This document shows, piece by piece, positions 1 to 7,710 of a stretch of 64,000 bases of DNA. How positions within the stretch are numbered: position 1 is the stretch's first letter; each line of letters begins with the position of its first letter. The DNA comes from Actinacidiphila epipremni. GTDB lineage: Bacteria; Actinomycetota; Actinomycetes; Streptomycetales; Streptomycetaceae. Below the pieces are notes generated by a model. It was given only the letters and a program-made list of their open reading frames with translations. It had not been told where the DNA came from and searched no databases. The translations under genes and the position numbers were made by a program. Location: NCBI RefSeq assembly GCF_012034175.1, contig NZ_JAATEJ010000037.1, forward strand, positions 1-64,000, in the 5' to 3' direction.

Positions 1-9
1 TGGCGGGCC

Positions 10-717
10 CTACTCGACGATCCGGCCGCGGTCGAGGAAGACGACGTGGTCGGCGACCTCGCGGGCGAAGCCGATCTCGTGGGTGACGACGACGAGCGTC
101 GTCCCGCCGGTCGCCAGGTCCCGGATCACCGACAGCACCTCGCCGACCAGTTCGGGGTCGAGCGCCGAGGTGGGCTCGTCGAAGAGGATGATCCCGGGCT
201 TGAGCGCGAGGGTGCGGGCGATCGCGACCCGCTGCTGCTGGCCGCCGGACAACTGCCGCGGGTAGGCGCCGGCCTTGTCGGCCAGCCCCACCCGGTCCAG
301 CAGGCCGAGGGCCAGCTTCTGCGCCTCCTTGGCGGCCAGTTGGCCGGTGGCCACCGGTGCCGCGGCGACGTTCTCCAGCACCGTCAGATGCGGGAAGAGG
401 TGGAACGCCTGGAAGACGAAGCCGATCCGGCGGCGCTGCGCCAGGATCGCCCGCTCGCTCAGCTCCTTCAGCCGGGTGCCGTGCCGCCGCACCCCGATGA
501 GCTCGCCGTTGAGGCTGACATGGCCGGCGTCCGGCTTCTCCAGGTGGTTGATCACCCGCAGCAGCGTGGACTTGCCCGAGCCGGAGGGCCCGAGTATCAC
601 CGTGACCTGCCCGGGGCGCAGCGCCAGGTCGATGCCGTCGAGCACCCGGTGCGCCCCGTACGCCTTGTGGACGCCGCGGACGTCGACGGCGGCGGGTGAT
701 GTGTCGGTGAGGGTCAC
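10..717 (-). CDS. Amino-acid-type ABC transporter ATP-binding protein (GlnQ/TcyC-like)
   Basis: Cytoplasmic ATPase that powers uptake of a polar amino acid or sulfur compound. The 235-residue length is normal for the polar amino acid family. Visible motifs are Walker A GPSGSGKST near residue 40, a Q-loop in FVFQAFHLFPHL, signature LSGGQQQR, Walker B ILFDEPTSALD and the switch His in VVTHE. The start is GTG at 717, overlapping the upstream permease stop as GTGA, so the two are translationally coupled. The gene belongs to the leftward unit headed by the Cys-containing leader peptide at 1980-2099, which suggests a cystine or other sulfur substrate (inference). No binding-protein gene is visible; it may lie beyond the left edge. 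Confidence 0.93.
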   Translation of the reverse strand: MTLTDTSPAAVDVRGVHKAYGAHRVLDGIDLALRPGQVTVILGPSGSGKSTLLRVINHLEKPDAGHVSLNGELIGVRRHGTRLKELSERAILAQRRRIGFVFQAFHLFPHLTVLENVAAAPVATGQLAAKEAQKLALGLLDRVGLADKAGAYPRQLSGGQQQRVAIARTLALKPGIILFDEPTSALDPELVGEVLSVIRDLATGGTTLVVVTHEIGFAREVADHVVFLDRGRIVE

Positions 718-1745
718 AGCGCGGCCTCCTTGCGTATCCGGACCCGCAGATCGCGTACGCCGGCCCGCAGCCGTTGCAGCGGTGTCGGCGGCACCGCGCG
801 CAGGGCGCCGCGCGAGTAGTGGCGTTCGACGTAGAACTGGACGACGGAGACGGCGCTGGTGAGGATCACGTACCAGACGGTGGCGACCAGCAGCAGCGGC
901 ACGATGTCGCCGGGGTAGGTGCTGCCCATGCTCTGCACGGTGCCGAACAGGTCGAGCAGCGAGACGTAGAAGACCAGCGATGTGCTCTTGACTAGGCCGA
1001 TCAGCTGGTTGACGTAGGCCGGGACGATGGCGCGCAGCGCCTGCGGGAAGACGATCCGGGTGAACTGGTAGCGCCGCGGCAGCCCCAGGGAGGCGGCGGC
1101 CTCGTGCTGGCCCTGGTCGACCGACAGCAGGCCGGCGCGTACCACCTCGGCGGCGTAGGCGGCCTCGTTGAGGGTCAGGCCGACGACGGCCACGACGGTG
1201 TCGGTGGCCAGCCGCGACTCCCCGAAGCTGACGAAGGACGGCCCGAAGGGGACGCCGAGGCTCAGGCTCTGGTACAGGGCGCTGAAGTTGTACAGGAACA
1301 GCAGCACCACGATCAGCGGCACCGACCGGAAGAGCCACACGTACACCCAGCTGACGATCCGCAGCACGGGGCTGCGGGAAAGCCGGGCGAGCGCCAGCAG
1401 GACACCGAGGACCAGGCCCGCGACGGCGCTGTAGGCGGTCACTTCGAGGGTGATCTGCAGGCCGTCGAGCACCACCGGGCGGAAGAACCAGTAGCCGAAG
1501 CGGTCCCACTGGTAGAAGCGGTTGGTGGCCAGGCCGTGCACGATCTGGGCGACCAGGACGAGGACGGCGGCGGTGGCGACCCACCGCCACGGGTGGCGCA
1601 GCGGGATCACCGGCGGCGCGGCGGGGGCCGCTGCTGCGACGGCGGCGGGGCCGGTCGCGGCGGCGGGGTCGGGGTCCGGCGGGGGCTCGTCGGCCGGCGG
1701 CGGGGACGCGCCGGTGGCCAGGGCGGGGGGCTGGGGCTCGGGCAT
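714..1745 (-). CDS. Amino-acid ABC transporter permease
   Basis: Membrane subunit of the polar amino acid importer, 343 residues. An N-terminal Pro/Ala-rich tail of about 50 residues precedes the first membrane segment (WVATAAVLVLVAQIVHGLA). The HisM/GlnP-type domain follows: segments near YSAVAGLVLGVLLALARL, RSVPLIVVLLFLYNF and LNEAAYAAEVVRAGLL, then the EAA loop EAAASLGLPRRYQFTRIVFP that contacts the ATPase. The EAA loop and RSVPLIV motif are diagnostic of the family. It lies downstream of a leader peptide and two overlapping hairpins. The start has GGAG about 6 nt upstream (complement of 1750-1755). The partner ATPase overlaps its 3' end by 4 nt. Confidence 0.93.
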   Translation of the reverse strand: MPEPQPPALATGASPPPADEPPPDPDPAAATGPAAVAAAAPAAPPVIPLRHPWRWVATAAVLVLVAQIVHGLATNRFYQWDRFGYWFFRPVVLDGLQITLEVTAYSAVAGLVLGVLLALARLSRSPVLRIVSWVYVWLFRSVPLIVVLLFLYNFSALYQSLSLGVPFGPSFVSFGESRLATDTVVAVVGLTLNEAAYAAEVVRAGLLSVDQGQHEAAASLGLPRRYQFTRIVFPQALRAIVPAYVNQLIGLVKSTSLVFYVSLLDLFGTVQSMGSTYPGDIVPLLLVATVWYVILTSAVSVVQFYVERHYSRGALRAVPPTPLQRLRAGVRDLRVRIRKEAAL

Positions 1746-1761
1746 GGGGACTCCAGGCGGA

Positions 1762-1795
1762 CGCGCCGCCCCGCGGCGCGCCGCACCGCCGCGGG
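1762..1795 (-). promoter_or_regulatory. Two overlapping hairpins between leader peptide and permease (candidate attenuator)
   Basis: On the leftward transcript 1795-1787 (CCCGCGGCG) can pair with 1778-1770 (CGCCGCGGG): 9 bp, 8-nt loop. Alternatively 1780-1773 (CGCGCCGC) can pair with 1769-1762 (GCGGCGCG): 8 bp, 3-nt loop. The two share 1770-1780, so they are mutually exclusive. The second ends about 10 nt before the permease ribosome binding site. Position and exclusivity suit an attenuator or translation switch governed by the upstream leader. GC-rich DNA forms hairpins easily, so the regulatory role is inference. Confidence 0.4.
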
Positions 1796-1979
1796 TCGGG
1801 TCGCGGCAGCACGGAGCGTCGTCCGGGTGGGGGCGCGCGGGCAGGCGCGCCGGGGCGGGGGCGGGGAGGACGAACGGGGCGGGACGGCCTCGGCGGGCCG
1901 TCAGGGCGCGGGCGTGCGGGGCGCCGGGCTCGGGAACCGGCGGGACCTCGCCGGGGGCGGGTCCTGCGGGGGCGCGCCG

Positions 1980-2099
1980 TCAGGCGGAGCAGCGGGGGGC
2001 GCGGTCCGCGCCCGTACACAGGGCGCTGCAGACGCGGAGCAGGTCGATGTGCCGGGCCAGGTACGCCGCGACGCGGCCGTGACGCCGCCACGCGGTCAT
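1980..2099 (-). CDS. Cys-containing leader peptide of the actinobacterial sulfur-gene type
   Basis: A 39-residue ORF starting at ATG 2097-2099, too short for ordinary gene callers. Its core RHIDLLRVCSALC is the pattern annotated as putative leader peptide upstream of sulfur uptake and cysteine genes in actinomycetes. A second copy of the pattern lies in this window at 60344-60415 (RTVDYVQVASCLC), and the two align without gaps over 13 residues (R-x-V/I-D-x3-V-x-S-x-L-C). Three Cys codons are present. The family is thought to sense charged tRNA-Cys by ribosome stalling, changing expression of downstream transport genes. A consensus promoter lies about 85 nt upstream, and the next gene is the permease at 714-1745. 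Confidence 0.72.
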   Translation of the reverse strand: MTAWRRHGRVAAYLARHIDLLRVCSALCTGADRAPRCSA

Positions 2100-2184
2100 C
2101 CCGGGGCCTGCGTACATCGCGCCACCGTTCCCATTCCGGCTCGCGCTGGAGCCTCGTTCACACGTATGACCGTATCTAGCGCCG

Positions 2185-2215
2185 AACCGTAGAGGGCCTG
2201 CGGGAATGCTGTCAA
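2185..2215 (-). promoter_or_regulatory. Housekeeping-type promoter of the leader/amino-acid ABC unit
   Basis: Leftward -35 TTGACA (2215-2210), 18-bp spacer, -10 TACGGT (2190-2185, with the preceding T at 2191). This matches the HrdB-type consensus well. Predicted transcription start is near 2178, giving an untranslated region of about 80 nt before the leader peptide ATG. Confidence 0.55.
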
Positions 2216-2687
2216 CGTCTCCGGCCTGCGAGCGCGCTCCCCGGCGTGCGCGCGTCCGGTGCCGGCGGGGGCGGCCTCCGCGCGGGCGAACATCGGATGA
2301 CATCCGGCGTTTTCGCTCGGCAAGGGCCCGACGGTGGCCGGTTTCCCGCGGCCCGATTTCGCCCAATGTCGGCGCGCTGAGCGCTCGGCTGCTCGCCCAT
2401 CGCTGAACATTCCTCCCTTTATGGGAAGTTGCTGTCGGCTCGTTCGCCGCCGGCTCGCCGGGCCGTCCGGTGCGGCTTTGCACGCCTGTCGAACAAACGA
2501 CGGCATCACATGCCCCAAACAGACCTCATACGGACATAGTTTCGAGAAACGTCGGAGGTATTGACCCCTCCGAGCTTCGGTAGTTGAATCGCCGCGCGCT
2601 GACGCCCCGTCCGCCGGGGCCCGGCGCCGCGGCCGGGAGCGCCGCGGACTTCCCCCCACCGCAGCCCCGCGTATCGGAGTCTTCCCC
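2216..2687. other. Intergenic region between divergent units
   Basis: About 470 bp without a convincing gene. It holds a 13-bp palindrome CGGATGACATCCG (2294-2306) and a GTTTC-GA-GAAAC inverted repeat (2539-2550). A CGGAGG/CCTCCG inverted repeat surrounds a TTGACC at about 2553-2572, nearer the rightward glycoside hydrolase gene. They may be operators for either side, but I cannot assign a regulator. Short reading frames here lack consistent codon bias. Confidence 0.35.
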
Positions 2688-4391
2688 ATGGATGTGTCTC
2701 GTCGTAGGTTCCTCAGCACCGTCGTCGCGGGTGGCTCGGCCACCGCGGGCCTGGCCGCGCTCGGGGCGAACGCCCAGAGCGCGCGGGCCAGTTCGGCGGT
2801 GGCCGCGCCACAGGCCGCCGTCCCGGCCGCGAGCGGCGCCGGCGACGTGGTCGGCAAGGTCAGCGTCGGCTACCAGGGCTGGTTCGCCTGCGCGGGCGAC
2901 GGCGCGCCCATCAACGGCTGGTGGCACTGGAGCCAGAACTGGGGCCAGGCGCCGTCCCCGTCGAACAACGCGATCAAGGCGTGGCCGGACATGCGCGAGT
3001 ACAGCAGGACGTACCCGACCGCGTACCCCAACTTCAACGGCGGTGGCGCGGCGACGCTGTTCTCCTCGTACGACCAGCAGACGGTGGACACCCACTTCGG
3101 GTGGATGAAGACCTACGGCTGCGACACCGCGGCCCTCCAGCGCTTCAACCCCAACAGCTCCGAGGGCCCGACCCGGGACGCGATGGCCCAGAAGGTCCGC
3201 AACTCCGCGGAGGCCAAGGGCGTCAAGTTCTACATCATGTACGACATCTCCGGATGGTCGAACATGCAGTCGGAGATCAAGACCGACTGGACCAACAAGA
3301 TGAAGGCCCACACGGCGAGTTCGGCCTACGCCAAGCAGAACGGCAAGCCGGTGGTGTGCATATGGGGCTTCGGCTTCAACGACAACAACCACACCTTCTC
3401 CGCCGCGGCGTGCCTCGACGTCATCAACTGGTTCAAGGGGCAGGGCTGTTACGTCATCGGCGGGGTGCCGCGCGAGTGGCGCACCGGCACCGGCGGCTCG
3501 CGCGCCGGCTACGGCGACGTCTACCACGCGCTCAACATGATCTCGCCGTGGATGGTCGGCGCCATCGGTAACGCCGGTGACTCCGACAACGCGTACACCA
3601 CCTACACCGTCCCCGACCAGGCCGACTGCAACGCGCACGGCATCGACTACCAGCCCTGCGTGCTGCCCGGTGACGTCTCGGCCCGGCAGCGCGCCCACGG
3701 CGACTTCATGTGGCGGCAGTTCTACAACGTGGTGCGGGCCGGCGTCCAAGGCGTCTACATCTCGATGTTCGACGAGTACGGCGAGGGCAACCAGATCGCC
3801 AAGACCGCCGAGAACGCCTCGCAGGTCCCCGCCGGTTCGGGCCTGTACGCGCTGGATGAGGACGGCACGCCCTGCTCCTCGGACTACTATCTGCGGCTGA
3901 CCGGCGACGGCGGCCGGATGCTCAAGGGCCAGCTGGCCCTGACCGCCACCCGCCCGACCCAGCCCGTGGTGGGCGCCCCGCCCAGCGGCGGCAGCGGCAC
4001 GGTGGTCAGCTTCCGCTCCCGCGCCAACAGCCAGTACGTCACCGCGGACGACGCCGGCGCCTCGCCGCTGATCGCCAACCGGGCCGCCGTCGGCGGCTGG
4101 GAGCAGTTCGACCTGATCGACGCCGGCGGCGGCAACGTGAACCTGCGGGCCCACGCCAACAACCAGTTCGTCTGCGCCGACAACGCCGGGGCGTCCCCGC
4201 TGATCGCCAACCGGGCCGCCGCCGGGCAGTGGGAGACCTTCCAGCTCGTCCACAACTCCGGCGGCACCGTCAGCCTGAAGTCCCTGGCCAACAACCTCTA
4301 CGTCACGGCCGAGAACGCCGGCGCCGCCCCGCTGGTGGCCAACCGCACGAGCATCGGCCCCTGGGAGCAGTTCGACCTCATCACCTCCTGA
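2688..4391 (+). CDS. Tat-exported glycoside hydrolase (GH71/GH99-like) with fascin-like C-terminal repeats
   Basis: A 567-residue secreted protein. It begins with a twin-arginine signal (SRRRFLSTVVAGGSATAGL). The central region, about 60-410, begins VGKVSVGYQGWFACAGDG and contains the strand-like stretches KFYIMYDISGW, PVVCIWGFGFND and GVYISMFDEYGEG. It resembles actinomycete proteins annotated as GH71/GH99-like or xylosidase/arabinosidase; this family call is by recall. The last 140 residues form three repeats of about 45 residues, each with a (Y/F)V(T/C)A(D/E)(D/N)AGA(S/A)PL(I/V)ANR core. These fit a fascin-like beta-trefoil, probably for carbohydrate binding. The stop overlaps the convergent DUF427 gene by 11 bp. 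Confidence 0.8.
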   Translation: MDVSRRRFLSTVVAGGSATAGLAALGANAQSARASSAVAAPQAAVPAASGAGDVVGKVSVGYQGWFACAGDGAPINGWWHWSQNWGQAPSPSNNAIKAWPDMREYSRTYPTAYPNFNGGGAATLFSSYDQQTVDTHFGWMKTYGCDTAALQRFNPNSSEGPTRDAMAQKVRNSAEAKGVKFYIMYDISGWSNMQSEIKTDWTNKMKAHTASSAYAKQNGKPVVCIWGFGFNDNNHTFSAAACLDVINWFKGQGCYVIGGVPREWRTGTGGSRAGYGDVYHALNMISPWMVGAIGNAGDSDNAYTTYTVPDQADCNAHGIDYQPCVLPGDVSARQRAHGDFMWRQFYNVVRAGVQGVYISMFDEYGEGNQIAKTAENASQVPAGSGLYALDEDGTPCSSDYYLRLTGDGGRMLKGQLALTATRPTQPVVGAPPSGGSGTVVSFRSRANSQYVTADDAGASPLIANRAAVGGWEQFDLIDAGGGNVNLRAHANNQFVCADNAGASPLIANRAAAGQWETFQLVHNSGGTVSLKSLANNLYVTAENAGAAPLVANRTSIGPWEQFDLITS

Positions 4392-5157
4392 GCGGCTCGG
4401 GGCGGGGCAGCCGTCCGCCGTCCACGAAGAGGTCGACGTGCTCGTTGTAGAAGGCCACCAGGCCTGCGATGGGCGCCAGTTGGCGGGTCGGGAAGTCGTA
4501 GGCCCATGCGAGGTCGCGGTGGACGGCGGTGTCGGTGCGCACCGACCAGTAGCCGCTGGTCGTGCCCTTGTAGGGGCATGCGGTGACGGTGTCGGTGGCG
4601 GCCATCCGGGTCCAGTCGACGTGGACGCGGTCGAGGTAGTAGCGCGTGGGCAGCCCGGTCTCGAAGACCATCACGGTGGACGGCGCGTCCGCGACGACCG
4701 CGCCGTCCACTTCGACCCGGACCGGGCGGCCCGACCGCAGGGCGTCCACCCGCGTGTACGGATTGCGCGGGTGGACGAAGACCTGCTCGTCCTCCTCGAA
4801 CCAGGCGTCGAGCGCCTCCCAGCGGAAGCCGGCGTGTCCGCGGATCTGCTCGGGCGCGGTGTCGTCCCACACCCAGCCGGCGCCCGGCCGGGTGACGTCG
4901 CCGACGGCGAGGTCCTGCCGCCGCCCGCCGCCGATGCCCAGCGGCATCGTCGCGCCCCCGTCGGTCAGCAGCCCCTCGGCGACGTCCCGCAGCGGGATGC
5001 AGTACTGCGGGTAGCCCGGCCAGGACCAGACGTACTTCGCCCGCGTGGTGTCGAAGACGTAGCGGCCCGCCACGAGCCCGCGCAGCCGGCGGGGCACCGG
5101 TTCGACGTGCCCCACCGGCACGATCATGCCGGGGTAGTTCCTGCTGGCGTCGTCCAT
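4381..5157 (-). CDS. DUF427 domain-containing protein (two domains)
   Basis: A 258-residue protein with two DUF427 (NTP_transf-like) units, the second being clearest: FETGLPTRYYLDRVHVDW, then TACPYKGTTSGYWSV and AWAYDFP, with FYNEHVDLFVDGG near the end. The first half carries RYVFDTTRAKYVWSWPGYPQY. Function of this common actinobacterial family is not established. I chose ATG 5157 over the ORF maximum at 5220 because GGGAG lies 8 nt upstream of it. It sits 118 nt downstream of the catabolic reductase gene and behind a probable hairpin, so membership of that operon is doubtful. Confidence 0.87.
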   Translation of the reverse strand: MDDASRNYPGMIVPVGHVEPVPRRLRGLVAGRYVFDTTRAKYVWSWPGYPQYCIPLRDVAEGLLTDGGATMPLGIGGGRRQDLAVGDVTRPGAGWVWDDTAPEQIRGHAGFRWEALDAWFEEDEQVFVHPRNPYTRVDALRSGRPVRVEVDGAVVADAPSTVMVFETGLPTRYYLDRVHVDWTRMAATDTVTACPYKGTTSGYWSVRTDTAVHRDLAWAYDFPTRQLAPIAGLVAFYNEHVDLFVDGGRLPRPEPLRR

Positions 5158-5223
5158 GGCCGGGGCTCCCGCCGTCCTGCGGGGCGCCCGTGCGCGCCCC
5201 CGCTCGTCCCAGACCACCACACC

Positions 5224-5264
5224 GGGCCGCCCGCCGCACCCACAGGCCGGCCGGGCGGCGGCCC
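5224..5264 (-). terminator. Possible terminator after the aromatic catabolic operon
   Basis: GGGCCGCC (5224-5231) pairs with GGCGGCCC (5257-5264) around a GC-rich 25-nt loop, just after the reductase stop at 5276. There is no U-tract, as is usual for Streptomyces terminators. Support is modest. Confidence 0.3.
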
Positions 5265-5275
5265 CGCGGCCCGGC

Positions 5276-6382
5276 TCAGAGGTCCACCACCAGCTCCGGC
5301 GTACGCGAGCGGCTGCAGCACAGGGTGACGGCGGTGTTGGCGCGCTGCTGGGCGGGCGACTGGAAGACGTCGCGGTGGTCGGGCTCGCCGCGCAGCACGG
5401 CCGTCAGGCAGGTGCCGCACACGCCCGTCCCGCAGGAGGTGCGGACCGCCACCCCGTGGTCGCGCAGGGTCTCGGCGATGGTGCGGTCGGCCTCGACGCG
5501 CGCGGTCACCTTGCTGCGGGCGGCGACGACGGTGAACGGCGTGCCGGTGAGGTCCACGTCGTTGGTGAAGTTCTCCTCGTGCAGCAGCTCGGCCGGCACC
5601 CCGGCGCGGCCGGCGGCTGCCGCGACGTGGTCCATGAACCCGCGCGGCCCGCACATGTAGACGTGCGCGCCCGGGCCGGCGCGGCGGATCACGGCCTCCG
5701 CGTCGAAGTCCGCCGCGCCGCCGGCCGCGTCGTCGGTGTAGCAGGTGACGCGGCCGGGCCCGGCCAGCTCGGTGAGCTCCGGCGCGAAGGCCAGCCGGCC
5801 CCGGTCCCTGGCCCGGTAGTGGACCTCGAAGGAGCGGTCGAGCCGGGCGAGTTCGCGTGCCATGGCCAGCAGCGGGGTGACGCCGATGCCCCCGGCGAAC
5901 AGCACGCTGCGGGGTGCGTCGGCGACCAGCGGGAAGTTGTTCTTCGGCGGGCTCATCAGCAGGAACAGGCCCTCGCGGATCCGGGTGTGCACATGCCGTG
6001 AGCCGCCCCGGGAGTCCGCGGTGCGCAGGATGCCGAGCCGGTAGCGGGAGGTGTCCGCGGGGTCGCCGCACAGCGAGTACTGCCGCACCTGGCCGTTGCC
6101 GAGGTGGAGGTCCACATGGCTGCCGGGCCGGTACGGCGGCAGCGGGCGCCCGTCGATCCTGGCCAGTTCCAGCGCGAGGACGCCGTCGGCGACGGGGGTT
6201 CGCCGGGCGACCACGACCTCCAGCAGCCCCGCCTCGCCGTCCAGGCCTGCGAGGCCGTCCGGCAGCGCCGGCCCGCGCGCCTCGGCGGCCTGCGCCGCCG
6301 CTCCCGGCTGCGCCGCCGCTCCCGCCCGCGCGGCTCCGTCCGCCTGCGCCGCTCCGTCCGCCGTCCGTGTGCCCACGCTCAC
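5276..6382 (-). CDS. PDR/VanB-type oxidoreductase: flavin- and [2Fe-2S]-containing reductase (phthalate dioxygenase reductase-like)
   Basis: Electron-transfer partner for the Rieske oxygenase at 14529-15803 (inferred), moving electrons from NAD(P)H through flavin to a plant-type ferredoxin domain. Of 368 residues, the first 50 form a low-complexity Ala-rich extension. A flavin-binding barrel follows with RQYSLCGDP, then a nucleotide-binding domain with LFAGGIGVTPLLAMA and VYMCGPRGFMD. The C-terminal ferredoxin domain has the cluster ligands SCGTGVCGTC plus a distal Cys (CC near the end). This order (FMN, NAD, 2Fe-2S) is that of Pht2/OphA1/VanB. GTG 6382 overlaps the upstream ATPase stop (GTGA), placing it in the same operon. 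Confidence 0.9.
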   Translation of the reverse strand: MSVGTRTADGAAQADGAARAGAAAQPGAAAQAAEARGPALPDGLAGLDGEAGLLEVVVARRTPVADGVLALELARIDGRPLPPYRPGSHVDLHLGNGQVRQYSLCGDPADTSRYRLGILRTADSRGGSRHVHTRIREGLFLLMSPPKNNFPLVADAPRSVLFAGGIGVTPLLAMARELARLDRSFEVHYRARDRGRLAFAPELTELAGPGRVTCYTDDAAGGAADFDAEAVIRRAGPGAHVYMCGPRGFMDHVAAAAGRAGVPAELLHEENFTNDVDLTGTPFTVVAARSKVTARVEADRTIAETLRDHGVAVRTSCGTGVCGTCLTAVLRGEPDHRDVFQSPAQQRANTAVTLCCSRSRTPELVVDL

Positions 6383-7647
6383 CGTCCACCTCGTTCCCGG
6401 GCCGAGCCCGCCATCGCGTACCGGTCCGGGTCCGCCGCGGCCGTGCCGCCGTCCGCGGTCTCCGGGACCAGCCGTACCTGCGCCGCGGCGATCGACAGCC
6501 GCACCGCCGTCCCGTCGGGCAGCGCCAGGTGCCGCTGGGCGTGGCACTCCACCGTCAGGGCGCCCACCCGGATCTGCTGCCGGACCCGCTCGCCCTCGAA
6601 GGCCGTCGCGACGACGACCCCGTCGAAGGTGTTGTGCCCGGCGCCGCCATCGGCCGGGGCGCGGTCGGCCGCGGCGACGGTGAAGTCCTCCGGCCGCATC
6701 AGCACCCGCACCCGCTCCCCCGCCGCGAGCCCGCACCGGGCCACCGCGATGGCGCCGGCGTCCGAGGCGACCCGCGCCGCGCCGTCCGCGACATGCTCCA
6801 CGACGCCCCGCACCAGGTTCGGCGCGCCGACGAACTCGGCGACGAAGAGCGAGGCCGGCTGGTCGTAGACGTCCTGCGGGGGCGCGCTCTGCTCGATGCG
6901 GCCCTGCGACATGACGGTGACGACGTCGGACAGCGCCAGCGCCTCGGCCTGGTCGTGGGTGACATACACCATCGTCACCCCGGTCTCGCGCTGGAGCCGC
7001 TTGAGCTCGAACCGCATCGACTCGCGCAGCCGCGCGTCGAGGTTGGACAGCGGCTCGTCGAGCAGCACCAGCGCGGGGCGGGTCACCAGGGCGCGGGCGA
7101 CGGCCAGGCGCTGCTGCTGGCCGCCGGAGAGGTTGGTGGCCTGGCGTCCCGCGTAGTCGGCGAGCCCCACCGCGGCGAGCGCCTCCTCGACCCGTGCGCG
7201 CTGCTCGGCGCGGGTCAGCCTGGGCGCCGTCCGCCCGGGTCTGCGGACGGTGAGCGGGAAGGCGACGTTCTTGAAGACGTCCATGTGCGGCCAGATGGCG
7301 TAGGACTGGAAGACCATGCCGAGGTCGCGCCGGTCGGGCGTGACGTCGATGCCCTGGTCGGAGGAGAACATGGTGGTGCCGGACAGGGTGATGGTGCCGC
7401 TGTCGGGGCGCTCCAGGCCGGCGATGGAGCGCAGCAGCGTGGTCTTCCCGCAGCCGGACGGGCCGAGCAGGGTGTGGAACTGCCCCTGCTCCACCTCCAG
7501 GTCGATACCGCGCAGCGCGGGCGCGGTGACGGGCCCGCCGTCGGCGGCGCCGGGCCCCGGGGCGGGGGGTTTTCTTCCGGCGGGGATCTTGGGGGTACGG
7601 CCGCCCGGGGCGGTGTAGTCCTTGGTGACCTTCGCAATCGACAGCAC
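6379..7647 (-). CDS. Ferric/2-aminoethylphosphonate-type ABC transporter ATP-binding protein
   Basis: ATPase of the importer encoded with the aromatic pathway, 422 residues. Walker A GPSGCGKTT, Q-loop MVFQSYAIWPHM, signature LSGGQQQRLA, Walker B VLLDEPLSNLD and H-switch VTHDQ are all present. A C-terminal TOBE-like region (GERVRVLMRPEDFTV) regulates family members. An unusual Pro/Ala/Gly-rich insertion of about 25 residues separates beta strands before Walker A (residues 15-42). The family usually carries iron, phosphonate or organic acids; catabolic context suggests the aromatic acid or its ester as cargo (inference). Confidence 0.9.
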   Translation of the reverse strand: MLSIAKVTKDYTAPGGRTPKIPAGRKPPAPGPGAADGGPVTAPALRGIDLEVEQGQFHTLLGPSGCGKTTLLRSIAGLERPDSGTITLSGTTMFSSDQGIDVTPDRRDLGMVFQSYAIWPHMDVFKNVAFPLTVRRPGRTAPRLTRAEQRARVEEALAAVGLADYAGRQATNLSGGQQQRLAVARALVTRPALVLLDEPLSNLDARLRESMRFELKRLQRETGVTMVYVTHDQAEALALSDVVTVMSQGRIEQSAPPQDVYDQPASLFVAEFVGAPNLVRGVVEHVADGAARVASDAGAIAVARCGLAAGERVRVLMRPEDFTVAAADRAPADGGAGHNTFDGVVVATAFEGERVRQQIRVGALTVECHAQRHLALPDGTAVRLSIAAAQVRLVPETADGGTAAADPDRYAMAGSARERGGR

Positions 7648-7710
7648 GACTGCCTCCTCAGGGTTACGGGGTGGTGCGGGACGCGCGGTGGGGGTGGCCG
7701 TGGGGCCGGG

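Noticed and set aside
2206..2564. Short frames in the 2.2-2.6 kb intergenic region
   Set aside because: No ribosome sites or consistent codon bias, and they overlap each other on both strands.
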